From assembly GCF_900021155.1 (NCBI RefSeq), contig NZ_FCNT01000006.1, forward strand, positions 1 to 64,000: a DNA stretch of 64,000 nt, written 5' to 3'. Source of the stretch: Alistipes sp. CHKCI003 (lineage in GTDB: Bacteria > Bacteroidota > Bacteroidia > Bacteroidales > Rikenellaceae). The position numbers were made by a program, and so were the translations under genes. Every line of letters begins with the position of its first letter. The first letter of the stretch is position 1. The notes under the pieces are model-generated. The model had not been told where the DNA came from. It did not search any database and saw nothing but the letters and a program-made list of their open reading frames with translations. Below, piece by piece: positions 16,236 to 25,887 of this stretch.

Positions 16236-18665
16236 TTAAAAGTCTAAAAAGTCATTTCCGCCGAAGCCCGTGCCATTAACTTGTACTTCTACCGTAAAGG
16301 AGGTTCCTCCTGGAATGGTAAATTCGGCTTTGTATACACCTTCTTTCACCCCATCAACTTGGGCCGACCACATACGGCCGTTGCGATTCATAGAATATTT
16401 ATTATTGCCAATATGAAGCGTTACACTAGCCGGTTGAGGCATTACCGCAATGGTAATCACTGGTTCGGACACCTCTACCTCTTTGGTAATGAGCTCATAT
16501 TTGTAGTTGATTAAATTTTGTGCCTTATTAGTAATGATGATATATGGAACAAGAACTTCTTCTGGAGTACAACCACCATGAACTTCATGGACTGGTTTTC
16601 GCCCCAAAGAGGAATGGGTAAGTGCTACTTTATATCGCTCACCATCGTTCTCATTTACATGGACTATATAGTCTGCGTCCTCATATATTTTACCATTGGT
16701 ATTGACCTTAATGTAGCGTCCGTCATGTTCTACCTTAGCGTCATACTTCTTGGACTCTGCGAGACACGAAAGGCAACTTAATCCATGGTCTGAAACAATA
16801 GCAATAGTGTGTTCCCCGTGAGTATTGCTATCAACAATCTTTCGCAATATTGAGAATAATTCTCTAAGTTCTTTAACTAGCGAAATGTTCTTTTTGTAAC
16901 CTTTGCTATCGTGTGCTATAGCGTCCAGTTCGCTAAATTTAGAAACCGCATCAAACCGATTCTGTGCCGTTGCGGAAGGTATAGTGCAACGAGTTATTTC
17001 TGAATACGCAACGCGATATCCGCATCCTTTTTCCTTAAAGAAAGAGAGCAGATAGGGCATGAATTCAGCCCCAAGAGCATCTATCCAATAGATTTTGTCA
17101 GGGCGCATATCTGTGACCCCTGCGTGCTTATGTAATAAATCATGCGTCTCATTAAAGGAATAATACCATCCATAGAATGAGTCACTATTGTGATTTTTGG
17201 TTTTGATATATGAGGCAACACTCTCAGTTATTACATTGTGAAGTTTAGCATCACGATACGCTTCTAGGTAATCAAGATGCCAGTTGTCTTTTTTCTTTTC
17301 TGATGGCTTGAGATTAGAGAGGTACATCCCTAAGTCCGGATATTTTTTTGCAGCATCCTCGAGCTTCAAGCCTGTCTGGTCGCTATCTGCATACCATGCC
17401 AACAAAAGGACTTTTTCAAAATCGAAAACTCCTGTTGTGAGGGTAATTGCTAACTGAACATCATTTTGTGCAATTTCTGAGATGCAGGTTTTGAGGTAAT
17501 CTTTAGTTGCCTCATTGATAAACTCATTAAATATGATGGCGGAGTCTTTTATTAAAATCTCTCGCTCTTTTGCATATTTCTTCTGAGTTGTAGAGTCATA
17601 GACATAGAAAATCCGTTCGGCAACTTTCGCGTGGAGTTCGCAATAATCGTCGTATGCAGAAAGTTCCTCGACGCATATCTTAAGATATGGAAATTCCTCG
17701 GAGGATGCGGATGTCAAAAAATAATTTTTCAAGAGCCAACGATCGTAGGGCGTTGTGTCTGCTTGTCCCCAACGATAAAACAAGTCTCGCGGTGAAACCA
17801 GCAAAGCTCCTAAATGGTTCGAAATGAATGTAGAGAGATTGAATACGGCAGGATCACTTTTAATGATGTCAGCCAGTAACAAAGACCAATATTTCTCTTC
17901 TGTCTCATTATAAATGAATGGGATGCTAACACCTAAGAACGATACTATGTACTCATAGGAGTTCTTGATGTATTCAAAGGTGAAAATATTGTCAGGGTCG
18001 GAGAACTTTTCCTTCCGATTGATTGGCCCTGATGAACATATAATCTGTTCTTGAGGAGCGTGGGTTTTCCAAAACCGTAACCAATCGTATAGGGTATTGA
18101 GGCATTTGATGTTTTCGTGTCCAGCGAATGCGTCGGTCTCGTTTTTGATGGTTGTCAAGAAAACCTTTGTTTTGTGCTCTTCAGTCAAATACGCCCAAAC
18201 TGGCGCACTTTCTTCAATACGCGCAAATCCATTAAGAAAATTGTTGAAACGGTTCTGTAGCCCAATTAATGGGATGTAAATTCGCTTCTGAGGGCGATCA
18301 ATGTCTTCGGTTAACATGATCTCATTAAAGAAGCCCCGGAAATTGGTGTCTGAGTAAAAACGGACTAATTCAGAGAATGGTGTAACAACGGAGGTTACCG
18401 TACATGCCTTTATGGTACGACTGAGTTCATCAGTAGTAATCCAACGTTCATGGCTATCCTTAATTAGTTCCTCTAAGTCGAGAGGTTGTACTCCCAAACA
18501 GGCCAAATCCTGTGCTAGCTGATGCCAAACATTAAAATTGTTGAGCATAATAAAACGGACAGGATAACGGCAACAGATCGGGTCACCGTTATTCATGTCA
18601 CGCTGGATTTCCTCTAGCAGGGCTTCGTAGGAATCGAAGCGGATTATTTTCTCAGAAGCATCCAT
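16236..18665 (-). CDS. pglZ: BREX PglZ, alkaline-phosphatase-superfamily protein
   Basis: Core BREX protein. The C-terminal half carries the PglZ metal-dependent phosphatase-like fold: YWIDALGAEFMPYL (metal Asp 529), RCTIPSATAQNRFD (candidate nucleophile Thr 561), AIVSDHGLSCLSC (Asp/His 626-627) and, near residue 710, VHEVHGGCTPEEVLVP. The N-terminal 450 residues are the long helical region usual for BREX PglZ. The last 80 residues (PASVTLHIGNNKYSMNRNG, YKAEFTIPGG) look like an Ig-like beta domain. Length 809 is in the family range. It starts 3 bp after the brxC stop, so translation is coupled. The exact biochemical activity of PglZ in type 4 systems is not established. Confidence 0.88.
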   Translation of the reverse strand: MDASEKIIRFDSYEALLEEIQRDMNNGDPICCRYPVRFIMLNNFNVWHQLAQDLACLGVQPLDLEELIKDSHERWITTDELSRTIKACTVTSVVTPFSELVRFYSDTNFRGFFNEIMLTEDIDRPQKRIYIPLIGLQNRFNNFLNGFARIEESAPVWAYLTEEHKTKVFLTTIKNETDAFAGHENIKCLNTLYDWLRFWKTHAPQEQIICSSGPINRKEKFSDPDNIFTFEYIKNSYEYIVSFLGVSIPFIYNETEEKYWSLLLADIIKSDPAVFNLSTFISNHLGALLVSPRDLFYRWGQADTTPYDRWLLKNYFLTSASSEEFPYLKICVEELSAYDDYCELHAKVAERIFYVYDSTTQKKYAKEREILIKDSAIIFNEFINEATKDYLKTCISEIAQNDVQLAITLTTGVFDFEKVLLLAWYADSDQTGLKLEDAAKKYPDLGMYLSNLKPSEKKKDNWHLDYLEAYRDAKLHNVITESVASYIKTKNHNSDSFYGWYYSFNETHDLLHKHAGVTDMRPDKIYWIDALGAEFMPYLLSFFKEKGCGYRVAYSEITRCTIPSATAQNRFDAVSKFSELDAIAHDSKGYKKNISLVKELRELFSILRKIVDSNTHGEHTIAIVSDHGLSCLSCLAESKKYDAKVEHDGRYIKVNTNGKIYEDADYIVHVNENDGERYKVALTHSSLGRKPVHEVHGGCTPEEVLVPYIIITNKAQNLINYKYELITKEVEVSEPVITIAVMPQPASVTLHIGNNKYSMNRNGRMWSAQVDGVKEGVYKAEFTIPGGTSFTVEVQVNGTGFGGNDFLDF

Positions 18666-18668
18666 ATA

Positions 18669-21600
18669 CTATGAAAGATATTTCGAGATGAATTCAGCCA
18701 CCTCTGGATTCGCATCAATAATGTCCAAAACAACCTTCTGCCACAACACGCCAGGCATATTTGTTTCCTTGACTAGATTCTTGGCCTTCTTAACCGTATC
18801 GGGATTCGCTGTAGGTGTTGCGGGTGTGGGAGGTACAGAAGGCACTATGTCATTCTTGGGCGACACTGATGGCGTATCGCCCTGCTTGTTAGGCTCGGCA
18901 GGTTGATCCGGTTGCGGAATAGGCTGAACGGGATTTAACTCATCTCTTTTTGTGTTATAGAATGCATATACGCATTCTCGCACGTCAGATTCCTTACGGA
19001 AAGCGACCTCGGATTGGAGATGTGAGATTTCTTCAATCAGTTCATTCCACCACTCTTTCTGTATCTTGACAGTCTTCATTGAGTTAATGAAGTTCACGAA
19101 CCCATTTTCATAGTTGTTGGGGTTGGAAACGAGTTGTGCAATATCCACCTTTTCGCTATTAATTAAGCGATACAGATTCTTAATCTTTGTGATATCCGGA
19201 TTCTGATCCGCTTCAAGTACTTCAATGAGAAGCTTAATAATGGCAGATCTAGTTTCATTGATATTTTCACAATAGGTAAGCACCCAAAGTGGATATTTGG
19301 ACTTTTGCTTGCAGAATTCATTGATGCCCCAGTGGACATTGCTGAGGCTTTTACCTTCAGGTATGTCCTTAATCAACTGAAGCTGGAATACTTCGAAAAG
19401 CAACTGGGTTAATTCACTTTCCTCCTTAGAGCCAAAGCGTAGCATTAATTTATTGTTTGCCTCCGAGTGGCCGTCGTTCCACATCTTGAACATCTCTACA
19501 ATCATGTCCGTTAACTTCTCGTCGGATATGGGTTGAGAGATAGTGGTGACGAACAGGTCTGCTTTATGTTTGCGTAATGCATAGGCAAAAGCAACCCAGT
19601 TTGCTCGAGATGGAAAGAATCCGAAAGGTGGACGTATCAGCGGAGCGAAAATCTCAGAGAGTGAGAATTTATCCACATACTTCTTTTTCGCTCCTTCTAT
19701 GCATTTATCGACCTCTTCGCATACTTGCGCAATCCAAGTTCCATTCGTAAAAGCTGCAGGGGTAAGTCGGCAGTCTTCATCGATGAGATGGTTGTCGTTT
19801 TCCTCAAAGATGTGTTTTGCAGGGCCATCAGCTCCGGTGAATTTAGTGAGTTTATCGCGTGTGGGCGATTGTAGCATCTGCAACACTAGCGCAGGGAAAT
19901 TCTTATTTACTAGGAATGTGTCAGTCACACCAGACCGAAATGCCTTAATGGCCTCCAATCCTTTAGGGAATACCCTGTGGCTAAATTTTCTGTTGATAAG
20001 CGTATGAATATTACCAATAATGCCTTCTCGCGTTTGCTCTCCATTAAAATACAAGGAGAACGATCCATTTACAAGCCGGGTACTCCATTTGCTTATCAAT
20101 TGTTCGGCTGCGAGTTCACTCTCTTTCTCTATAGACTCCTGGTAATGGCTCTTGGCTACGTTGCGATTCGCAATGAGGTCAATGAATTTGGTTCGGGATT
20201 CATTGGTTAAGACCTCGTCTGGTATAATGTGAATGGTGTTTGGAAACTCTACAGAGAAATCTTTTATACGACTCTCAAACGCACGACGTTCTTCTTCCAA
20301 GACACCAAGATAAATGGCGATATGAAGTGTGTTGGGTTTCTCAGATGTGTACTTGCTTAACTTTGCACGGACGACTGATTCAGAGTCTGAGCATGCGAAT
20401 ATTTGAGGGTCGCATTTGCGAATTAAGTATGTGCCGACCGCGAAGAATTTGGTGATGTTTGATTTGGCCGCACTGTCGTAGTTCAAAAAGTCATTTGCAG
20501 ATTTGAACTGTGCCGTTACTTTTTCTTTTTCTTTTGCAATTTCAGCCGGATTTAGCGAGCTAACAGATATCTTGAACTCTCCGAATACATCGCGGGCAAT
20601 AATCTGATTAGTATCCAGGAAACGCAGAATATCATCCATCTTCGGCTCTAAGCGATCTTCGGCAAATAGGCCGCGAATACTCTTCTCGTTAGGGGAGATA
20701 CGGGCGATAATATCAGTGCTTTTGGATGCAAACTGAGTAGAAAGAGTATTCAAAAGAAGAATTCCTTTGTATACGCGTACATAATCGTCTCCTTCAGCCT
20801 GAACTCGATGAATATGGTTGCGATAATTGGAAGTGAATGCACCACAAAGCGGGTTTGCCGCAAAACTATCAAAGAAGAAATCCCAAAGCCATTCTGCCGT
20901 GAGAAGACCTCGTAATTCGAATATGGATTCATCAGTGATAAATTTGCGGAAGCCCTTCTTGTCGTCGTTCATAAAGTTAACGACGGATCGATTGGCCGAG
21001 CCTACATAGTCCGAGAGTTTGGAACACAAAAATGCACTGTAAGGATGCATAGGGAACAGTTCCATGATACTCTTACGCTCATCCTCAACACCGCCTTCGC
21101 AAAGATAGTCGATCAGTTCATTCAGTCTGTCTGTGTGATTGTATCTGAGTGAGCAGTAGCCATCCTCATTGCTAAGATCGAATGTATGTCGCATCACTTT
21201 ATATGTGGACACTTCATCCATCGTATAGCGAATGGTGTAGAAACGATCATTCATGGTTTTCACATCGTCCCGTTTGCTACCGGTGGATATCTGATCCTCT
21301 ACACGATGTGAAATTAAAAAGAGGAAAAGATTGCAACTTTGCGATTTCTCGGCAATGTTCTGAAGAACGTTGATACGGTCGCTACCAATCGCTTCCATGA
21401 TGGAGGTAAACTCATCCCAGAAGATAATCAGACCATCTGCTATACCAACTTCTTCAATAGCGTGCTCTACCTCAGCGAGCCATTCGCTGACATTCTTGGT
21501 GGTTAATGGAACGCCTACGGTTTTGTAGAGGGCCTCCTCAAGTTCCATGTAAGCCTGGATATTGTTAGTCTTGAGGAGAGCGATTACATCTTCAGGAGTG

Positions 21601-22151
21601 GGCGCAATGTCCTTTAGATCTTCATGTTTGTCAATGGCGTCCTGTGTATATTGTTTATGCTCTTCCACATATTGTATTGCACTCTCAAAGTCGGATTTGA
21701 CAGTGATCCCAGAGTGCCCTGCAGCAATAAGAGCTTCTTTTACTTGACGTTGTAAAGAGAGCGAGAAGCGCGGAAGATCATATGCACCTTCAACACCTTT
21801 GATGGCGACAGAGAAAAGCTTCTTATTCTTGCGGAAATTATCCACCAGATTGCGCAAACTAGTATCTTCTATTTTGTTGAAATAGAAGTTTATGTCTTCG
21901 TATTTATCGCACAAAAGATGCCTTACCACAGAGCTGGCATGAGACTTACCAGTTCCGAATGTTCCTTGTACCCAAATGCTTTTGCGCTTAAATTTATCAG
22001 ATGAGGCTACTGCCGTCATCGTTTGCTGGAGCAAGTCGCAGAATTGGTTTGTGGGGATGAAAGAAGCCCATAAGCGGTTGCTAGACTCTGCCGTTATGTC
22101 GTAGACCGGCAGATAGTTTAGCATTTTGATATAGTCGGAGTAGCTTGCCAT
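18669..22151 (-). CDS. brxC: BrxC/PglY-type large P-loop ATPase
   Basis: A 1160-residue BREX ATPase. Walker A is GTFGTGKS at residues 63-70 and Walker B LIIFWDEF at 241-248, with FLFLISHRVEDQ as a sensor region. A long helical middle section follows. The C terminus has a Pro-rich linker (about residues 1060-1110; QPIPQPDQPAEP, PSVPPTPATPTANP) leading to a small helical end domain. This is the hallmark architecture of BrxC/PglY. It lies 24 bp after brxP and 3 bp before pglZ in the same operon. In BREX the protein is required for defence and modification; its precise role in type 4 is unknown. Confidence 0.88.
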   Translation of the reverse strand: MASYSDYIKMLNYLPVYDITAESSNRLWASFIPTNQFCDLLQQTMTAVASSDKFKRKSIWVQGTFGTGKSHASSVVRHLLCDKYEDINFYFNKIEDTSLRNLVDNFRKNKKLFSVAIKGVEGAYDLPRFSLSLQRQVKEALIAAGHSGITVKSDFESAIQYVEEHKQYTQDAIDKHEDLKDIAPTPEDVIALLKTNNIQAYMELEEALYKTVGVPLTTKNVSEWLAEVEHAIEEVGIADGLIIFWDEFTSIMEAIGSDRINVLQNIAEKSQSCNLFLFLISHRVEDQISTGSKRDDVKTMNDRFYTIRYTMDEVSTYKVMRHTFDLSNEDGYCSLRYNHTDRLNELIDYLCEGGVEDERKSIMELFPMHPYSAFLCSKLSDYVGSANRSVVNFMNDDKKGFRKFITDESIFELRGLLTAEWLWDFFFDSFAANPLCGAFTSNYRNHIHRVQAEGDDYVRVYKGILLLNTLSTQFASKSTDIIARISPNEKSIRGLFAEDRLEPKMDDILRFLDTNQIIARDVFGEFKISVSSLNPAEIAKEKEKVTAQFKSANDFLNYDSAAKSNITKFFAVGTYLIRKCDPQIFACSDSESVVRAKLSKYTSEKPNTLHIAIYLGVLEEERRAFESRIKDFSVEFPNTIHIIPDEVLTNESRTKFIDLIANRNVAKSHYQESIEKESELAAEQLISKWSTRLVNGSFSLYFNGEQTREGIIGNIHTLINRKFSHRVFPKGLEAIKAFRSGVTDTFLVNKNFPALVLQMLQSPTRDKLTKFTGADGPAKHIFEENDNHLIDEDCRLTPAAFTNGTWIAQVCEEVDKCIEGAKKKYVDKFSLSEIFAPLIRPPFGFFPSRANWVAFAYALRKHKADLFVTTISQPISDEKLTDMIVEMFKMWNDGHSEANNKLMLRFGSKEESELTQLLFEVFQLQLIKDIPEGKSLSNVHWGINEFCKQKSKYPLWVLTYCENINETRSAIIKLLIEVLEADQNPDITKIKNLYRLINSEKVDIAQLVSNPNNYENGFVNFINSMKTVKIQKEWWNELIEEISHLQSEVAFRKESDVRECVYAFYNTKRDELNPVQPIPQPDQPAEPNKQGDTPSVSPKNDIVPSVPPTPATPTANPDTVKKAKNLVKETNMPGVLWQKVVLDIIDANPEVAEFISKYLS

Positions 22152-22175
22152 AATATCTCGAATGAGGAGGTTCTT

Positions 22176-24770
22176 CTAAAGCATCATTTTAATTATATCC
22201 GTTGATGAAATATCTTCACGGAGGTTTATATTGTCAAGACCGAGGTTGAGTTGAACATTAAGAACGTGGTGCCGCTCCTCCTGAAGTGTTCGAAGTATGC
22301 GTTCGAATGACGGCCGATCAATGCCAAACTGTCGGTAAATTCCTTCCTTTTGGGCCTCAGCATAAAATTCTGAAACGGAAATGGCATAGCGATCCATCTT
22401 CTCTGCATATAAATATAAAGAATAGGCGACCGCAGCAAGTGAAATGTCATTATGGGGATTACGCATTATTGCCAGTTTCCCATTCTTTTTTGTTAAGACT
22501 ACTAGTTGCGGGTCATTGCTTAATGAACTATCCTTAAATGTGTTGATGAGAGAGTTTAAGGGATTACTTAGGGTGCGACCTTTTAGATTGGGGTATGCGT
22601 CCTGTAATATTACATCCAATTCGGCTCTCGAATACAATGTGCCAAACTCAATGGATGAGTGAAACCAGTTACAAATCTCTGAGTTATAGCAGAGATTTAT
22701 AAAAATAATTTCCCATACGAGTTTGGAATTTGTAGCGTAAATCGATTGGAGCTTCATTCCAATCTCTGAAATATCTTTATTGTCTGTTTTGATAACCTTA
22801 GCCTCTCTTAACCAATTTGTAAATGGTGGAATTTGGTAGGTCATGTTAAGGCCGTGGTCTTCACTCTCAAAGAATGTCTTGGAGTTGTCAAAATATTTGC
22901 GAAGCCAATTCTCGCGCAACCCCATACCGTCATTATATCGGTTGATGCCTGATTTGGTAGATTTCATATTATTTGAGTTATTAGTTGTCGGTGTATCGCC
23001 ATAGGATGCACTTACTGAAGCGGCTGCTATGCATCCCTTTTCGTTAAAATCAAGGCATTTAAAGCAGTGTACGCATTTGTTCGTATCTACAATGACTATA
23101 GGTGTCACTGTTAATGCTCCGGTTGGACATTCTACTTCACAAACTTCACAATGAACACAATAGGTGGTTTTAAATAATATTTTTTTTAACCGGCTGATGA
23201 GAATTACATCCCCGCCGGTATCACTGAACTCAAAAGATAGAGAATCATCCTTAAAATATTGGATTCTAAATGAGTAAATATTTTTGTTGTAATTAAGTTT
23301 ACCTTCTGTGATATTGTTATTTTGAGAATATGTATATGGCCCGAGTATCTTTAGCCAAGTTAATAAACTTTCTTGTGGCGTATGTAGAATCGCCTTGAAT
23401 GTTGGGTTTATAGAGACTATATTAATGGAGGATTGAATCTTTAGATCTCGTCCCCCAGCTCTCATTTTCCACCGACCAGTTTTTATGTAATTCTGTACGC
23501 CCTCTACGTTATTCGAATGAAGGTTATTCTCAATCCACGAAATGAACGGCTGAATGGTTTTCGGATATAGTTTGCCGCAAAGGTCTTCACTCCATCCAGA
23601 AGAATAGGGGCAAAGAATACAACCTACTCGAGACAATCCCTTTCTATAGGAAGCGTTGAAGGGAAGAGCATAAAACAGCAAATAGAGATAAACTTCAGTG
23701 GCATTCCAGTCAAGAATAGGACTTACATTTATCATGTTGTTATGCTTGACATTTTTGCCAATTCTTGACCGCCCTGATCGGCTAACACTTTCTTCAGTCC
23801 TAACTCCGTCAAATAAAAGGACATGTGGTTGCTTCTTACCACCAGTTATTTCCTTTAGTTTTTTTGCTAGAGGGGCAGACTTCATAACGCTACAGCACCA
23901 TCTATGAATGCGGCTAGGAGAACCTAGTTTATCCCAATAGTACATAATGGGCTGTTCGTTTTTCGCTATGTAAAAAGCAAGTTTGGGATAAAGATTTGTA
24001 TAAAACTGTTTAGTCTCTTTATATAATTCAATAGAGGTGGGTAGTTCGTACCCCGTGTCTGAATATATGACAGAAAAGTCGGTGCTGGGGATGACGCGAG
24101 CTACGAGATCAAGAAGCACCTGAGAATCTTTGCCCCCAGAGAAAGAAACTACGAATTGATCAATCTTACTTGCCAATACCGCGCTTTTCCCCTGTGCATT
24201 GGCTTCACTTTCTGGCATAATATCAAAACTGTCGCACGATTCTTTTACGACAACCTGCTTTTGGCCAGTCCTTTTTTCTAGACGGGCCGCTAATGCCTGA
24301 AAATCTATGTCGGGGTTGATTTTAGAAGCTTGGGTAATACCTTTATAACGTCGATAAATATTATTGATAAATTCCATCGCTTCATGTTCAATTAAGAACA
24401 TTGCGTCAGAATTGGCGTCGCGCAACTTTTCAAGGTCAATTGGGACTAAGTCGAGCTTTTCGCCCTCGGGAGTTAGCATAACCTCTGGTTTGTCAAATAG
24501 GTTGCCTCCTTTTACTTCCATTACCAATACTCCGCAATAGAAATATCGACGATCGCAAGCCCAAAGTAATGGAGCCTCAGAATGTGGATAAGTCCAGCCT
24601 AAACGATTTAACTCCAAAAGATCCAGTTCTTCGTAGAAAACTGGCCTTGGGGCTATCCCTAGGGCCTCTCCAGCCGATGACATTGTGAGTATTACTCCAT
24701 TATGTGGTTTATCCCAAACTATTTTGAACATAGATGATTCACGTTGATTCCCACAAATATAAGAATCCAT
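22176..24770 (-). CDS. brxP: BrxP: PAPS-reductase-like protein with ferredoxin and DUF4007-like domains
   Basis: First gene of the operon and signature gene of BREX type 4. The PP-loop SGGKDS is at residues 211-216 in a PAPS-reductase/DndC-type domain, with cysteines WCC (291-293) and GCILC (384-387) placed as in DndC-like iron-sulfur enzymes. Two ferredoxin motifs follow: CVHCEVCEVEC (538-548) and CVHCFKC with C580. The C-terminal part (about 620-850; WLRKYFDNSKTFFES, IGMKLQSIYATNSKLVWE) resembles DUF4007. The combination suggests ATP-dependent sulfur or nucleotide chemistry on DNA with built-in electron transfer; that chemistry is inference. The divergent phage gene starts 59 bp away. Confidence 0.85.
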   Translation of the reverse strand: MDSYICGNQRESSMFKIVWDKPHNGVILTMSSAGEALGIAPRPVFYEELDLLELNRLGWTYPHSEAPLLWACDRRYFYCGVLVMEVKGGNLFDKPEVMLTPEGEKLDLVPIDLEKLRDANSDAMFLIEHEAMEFINNIYRRYKGITQASKINPDIDFQALAARLEKRTGQKQVVVKESCDSFDIMPESEANAQGKSAVLASKIDQFVVSFSGGKDSQVLLDLVARVIPSTDFSVIYSDTGYELPTSIELYKETKQFYTNLYPKLAFYIAKNEQPIMYYWDKLGSPSRIHRWCCSVMKSAPLAKKLKEITGGKKQPHVLLFDGVRTEESVSRSGRSRIGKNVKHNNMINVSPILDWNATEVYLYLLFYALPFNASYRKGLSRVGCILCPYSSGWSEDLCGKLYPKTIQPFISWIENNLHSNNVEGVQNYIKTGRWKMRAGGRDLKIQSSINIVSINPTFKAILHTPQESLLTWLKILGPYTYSQNNNITEGKLNYNKNIYSFRIQYFKDDSLSFEFSDTGGDVILISRLKKILFKTTYCVHCEVCEVECPTGALTVTPIVIVDTNKCVHCFKCLDFNEKGCIAAASVSASYGDTPTTNNSNNMKSTKSGINRYNDGMGLRENWLRKYFDNSKTFFESEDHGLNMTYQIPPFTNWLREAKVIKTDNKDISEIGMKLQSIYATNSKLVWEIIFINLCYNSEICNWFHSSIEFGTLYSRAELDVILQDAYPNLKGRTLSNPLNSLINTFKDSSLSNDPQLVVLTKKNGKLAIMRNPHNDISLAAVAYSLYLYAEKMDRYAISVSEFYAEAQKEGIYRQFGIDRPSFERILRTLQEERHHVLNVQLNLGLDNINLREDISSTDIIKMML

Positions 24771-24829
24771 TTTGTGTTTGCAAATTTTATGATTATATTT
24801 TTATGAAGATTTAACCATTATTCTGTAAA

Positions 24830-25424
24830 ATGAAAGAATTACACGATTGCCGCTTTATGCAAGCGGTTGTGAGCGGAGACTCACAGAAGATGGATTATGC
24901 GGAGCTGGATGTTGCGTTCGTTGCATTTCAGGCCAAGTTGCGGGATTTTGTCGCTGGGACGGCCGGTTATCTCGAGATCGATTTCCAACTGCAAGATCTC
25001 AAATCCCAACTTTCGCGGGTTCTCCGCAAAAAAAAATGAGCCGCACAATGCGTTAATCCATCGTTGTCGAGCCAACATCAACACGCTCATCGCCCAAAAC
25101 GAAAAGCGGCTTACCTTTCCGGATTTATTTATTCCTGTACGCTCGCCCGAATCGTCACCGTTCCGGTGGAATTTGGAAAAGTTCACCAAGCGAGATTTGT
25201 TAGAACTTCTCACGGCACTATGCCGGGCAGAGGCCCTCATCGATGAGCGAGGACGACCTGCCGCCTATGCCCGAGTCGTGGCCTCCGTATCCAAACGGTT
25301 ACGCCTCTCCATTTCAGAATCCAGTGCCTATAACGAGCGGGATATTATTCTTAACATCAAGCGTAATCCTGCGGCTTTTATCTCACTTCTCTCTGCCTGC
25401 TTGATGGAAAATACCAAAATTTAG
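24830..25424 (+). CDS. Unknown early phage gene split at an A9 run
   Basis: The ATG at 24830 opens 69 codons (MKELHDCRFMQAVVSG to SRVLRKKK) ending in TGA directly after nine As (25028-25036). One base out of phase, the frame continues without a stop or a plausible new start as NEPHNALIHRCRANINTL to a stop at 25424. With eight As the two parts make one 198-residue protein. This is either a slippage mutation or expression by transcriptional slippage. The protein is helical, and LLELLTALCRAEALIDERG and YARVVASVSKRLRLS look well formed. I do not recognise the family. It is divergent from brxP and first in the phage early region. Confidence 0.5.
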
Positions 25425-25457
25425 CACCTGATTTATAGCATGATATAAATTTTTTTG

Positions 25458-25496
25458 TGGGGAGTTCAGCCTGGACTCCCTGCACTTTCTGTTTTT
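25458..25496 (+). terminator. Hairpin between early genes
   Basis: GGGAGT (25460-25465) pairs with ACTCCC (25475-25480), followed by a T-rich stretch ending in TTTTTATT. A second small hairpin (CGGAA/TTCCG near 25503) follows. Termination or attenuation is plausible but not strong. Confidence 0.4.
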
Positions 25497-25536
25497 ATTG
25501 TTCGGAATTTTGTTCCGGGAATAAAACAGCGATGCT

Positions 25537-25887
25537 ATGAAGTATATTGATATCCTCAATAAGATTCAGACGGAGTTGCTGTCGTTGCAAAGTAGCCTGA
25601 ATGAACTCCGTTGTTTGGACGGTTCTTCTACTTGTGATGTCTACATCACGCGGCAGGAGGCCGCCGATATGTTGGGCAAGGGACTTCGGCAACTTGATAG
25701 GGACTGTATCAAGTACAACATCGAGCGCAAGAGGTGTAATAACGGCATTCGTATCAGCAAGCGCGATATCATGCGACATATGGGGTACGCCCTGGAGCCG
25801 GGTGAATCTTCCGTGGAATCCGTGACGGGTGATAATGCCACAGAATTCGACCGTATACTGCGCCAGTATAACCGGTTGAAGCGATGA
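25537..25887 (+). CDS. Small helix-turn-helix protein, excisionase-like
   Basis: A 116-residue protein with a coiled N-terminal segment (ILNKIQTELLSLQSSLNEL) and a MerR/excisionase-type HTH (YITRQEAADMLGKGLRQLDRD, then IRISKRDIMRHM). Proteins of this shape act in Bacteroidetes phages and mobile elements as excision or regulatory factors. It overlaps the next gene by 4 bp (ATGA), so it is co-translated with the replication initiator. A direct repressor role is an alternative. Confidence 0.6.
   Translation: MKYIDILNKIQTELLSLQSSLNELRCLDGSSTCDVYITRQEAADMLGKGLRQLDRDCIKYNIERKRCNNGIRISKRDIMRHMGYALEPGESSVESVTGDNATEFDRILRQYNRLKR

Noticed and set aside
12536..24770. DND phosphorothioation system as the name for the 12.5-24.8 kb operon
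   Set aside because: BrxP is DndC-like, but pglZ, brxC and brxL identify BREX and no dndA, dndB, dndD or dndE gene is present.
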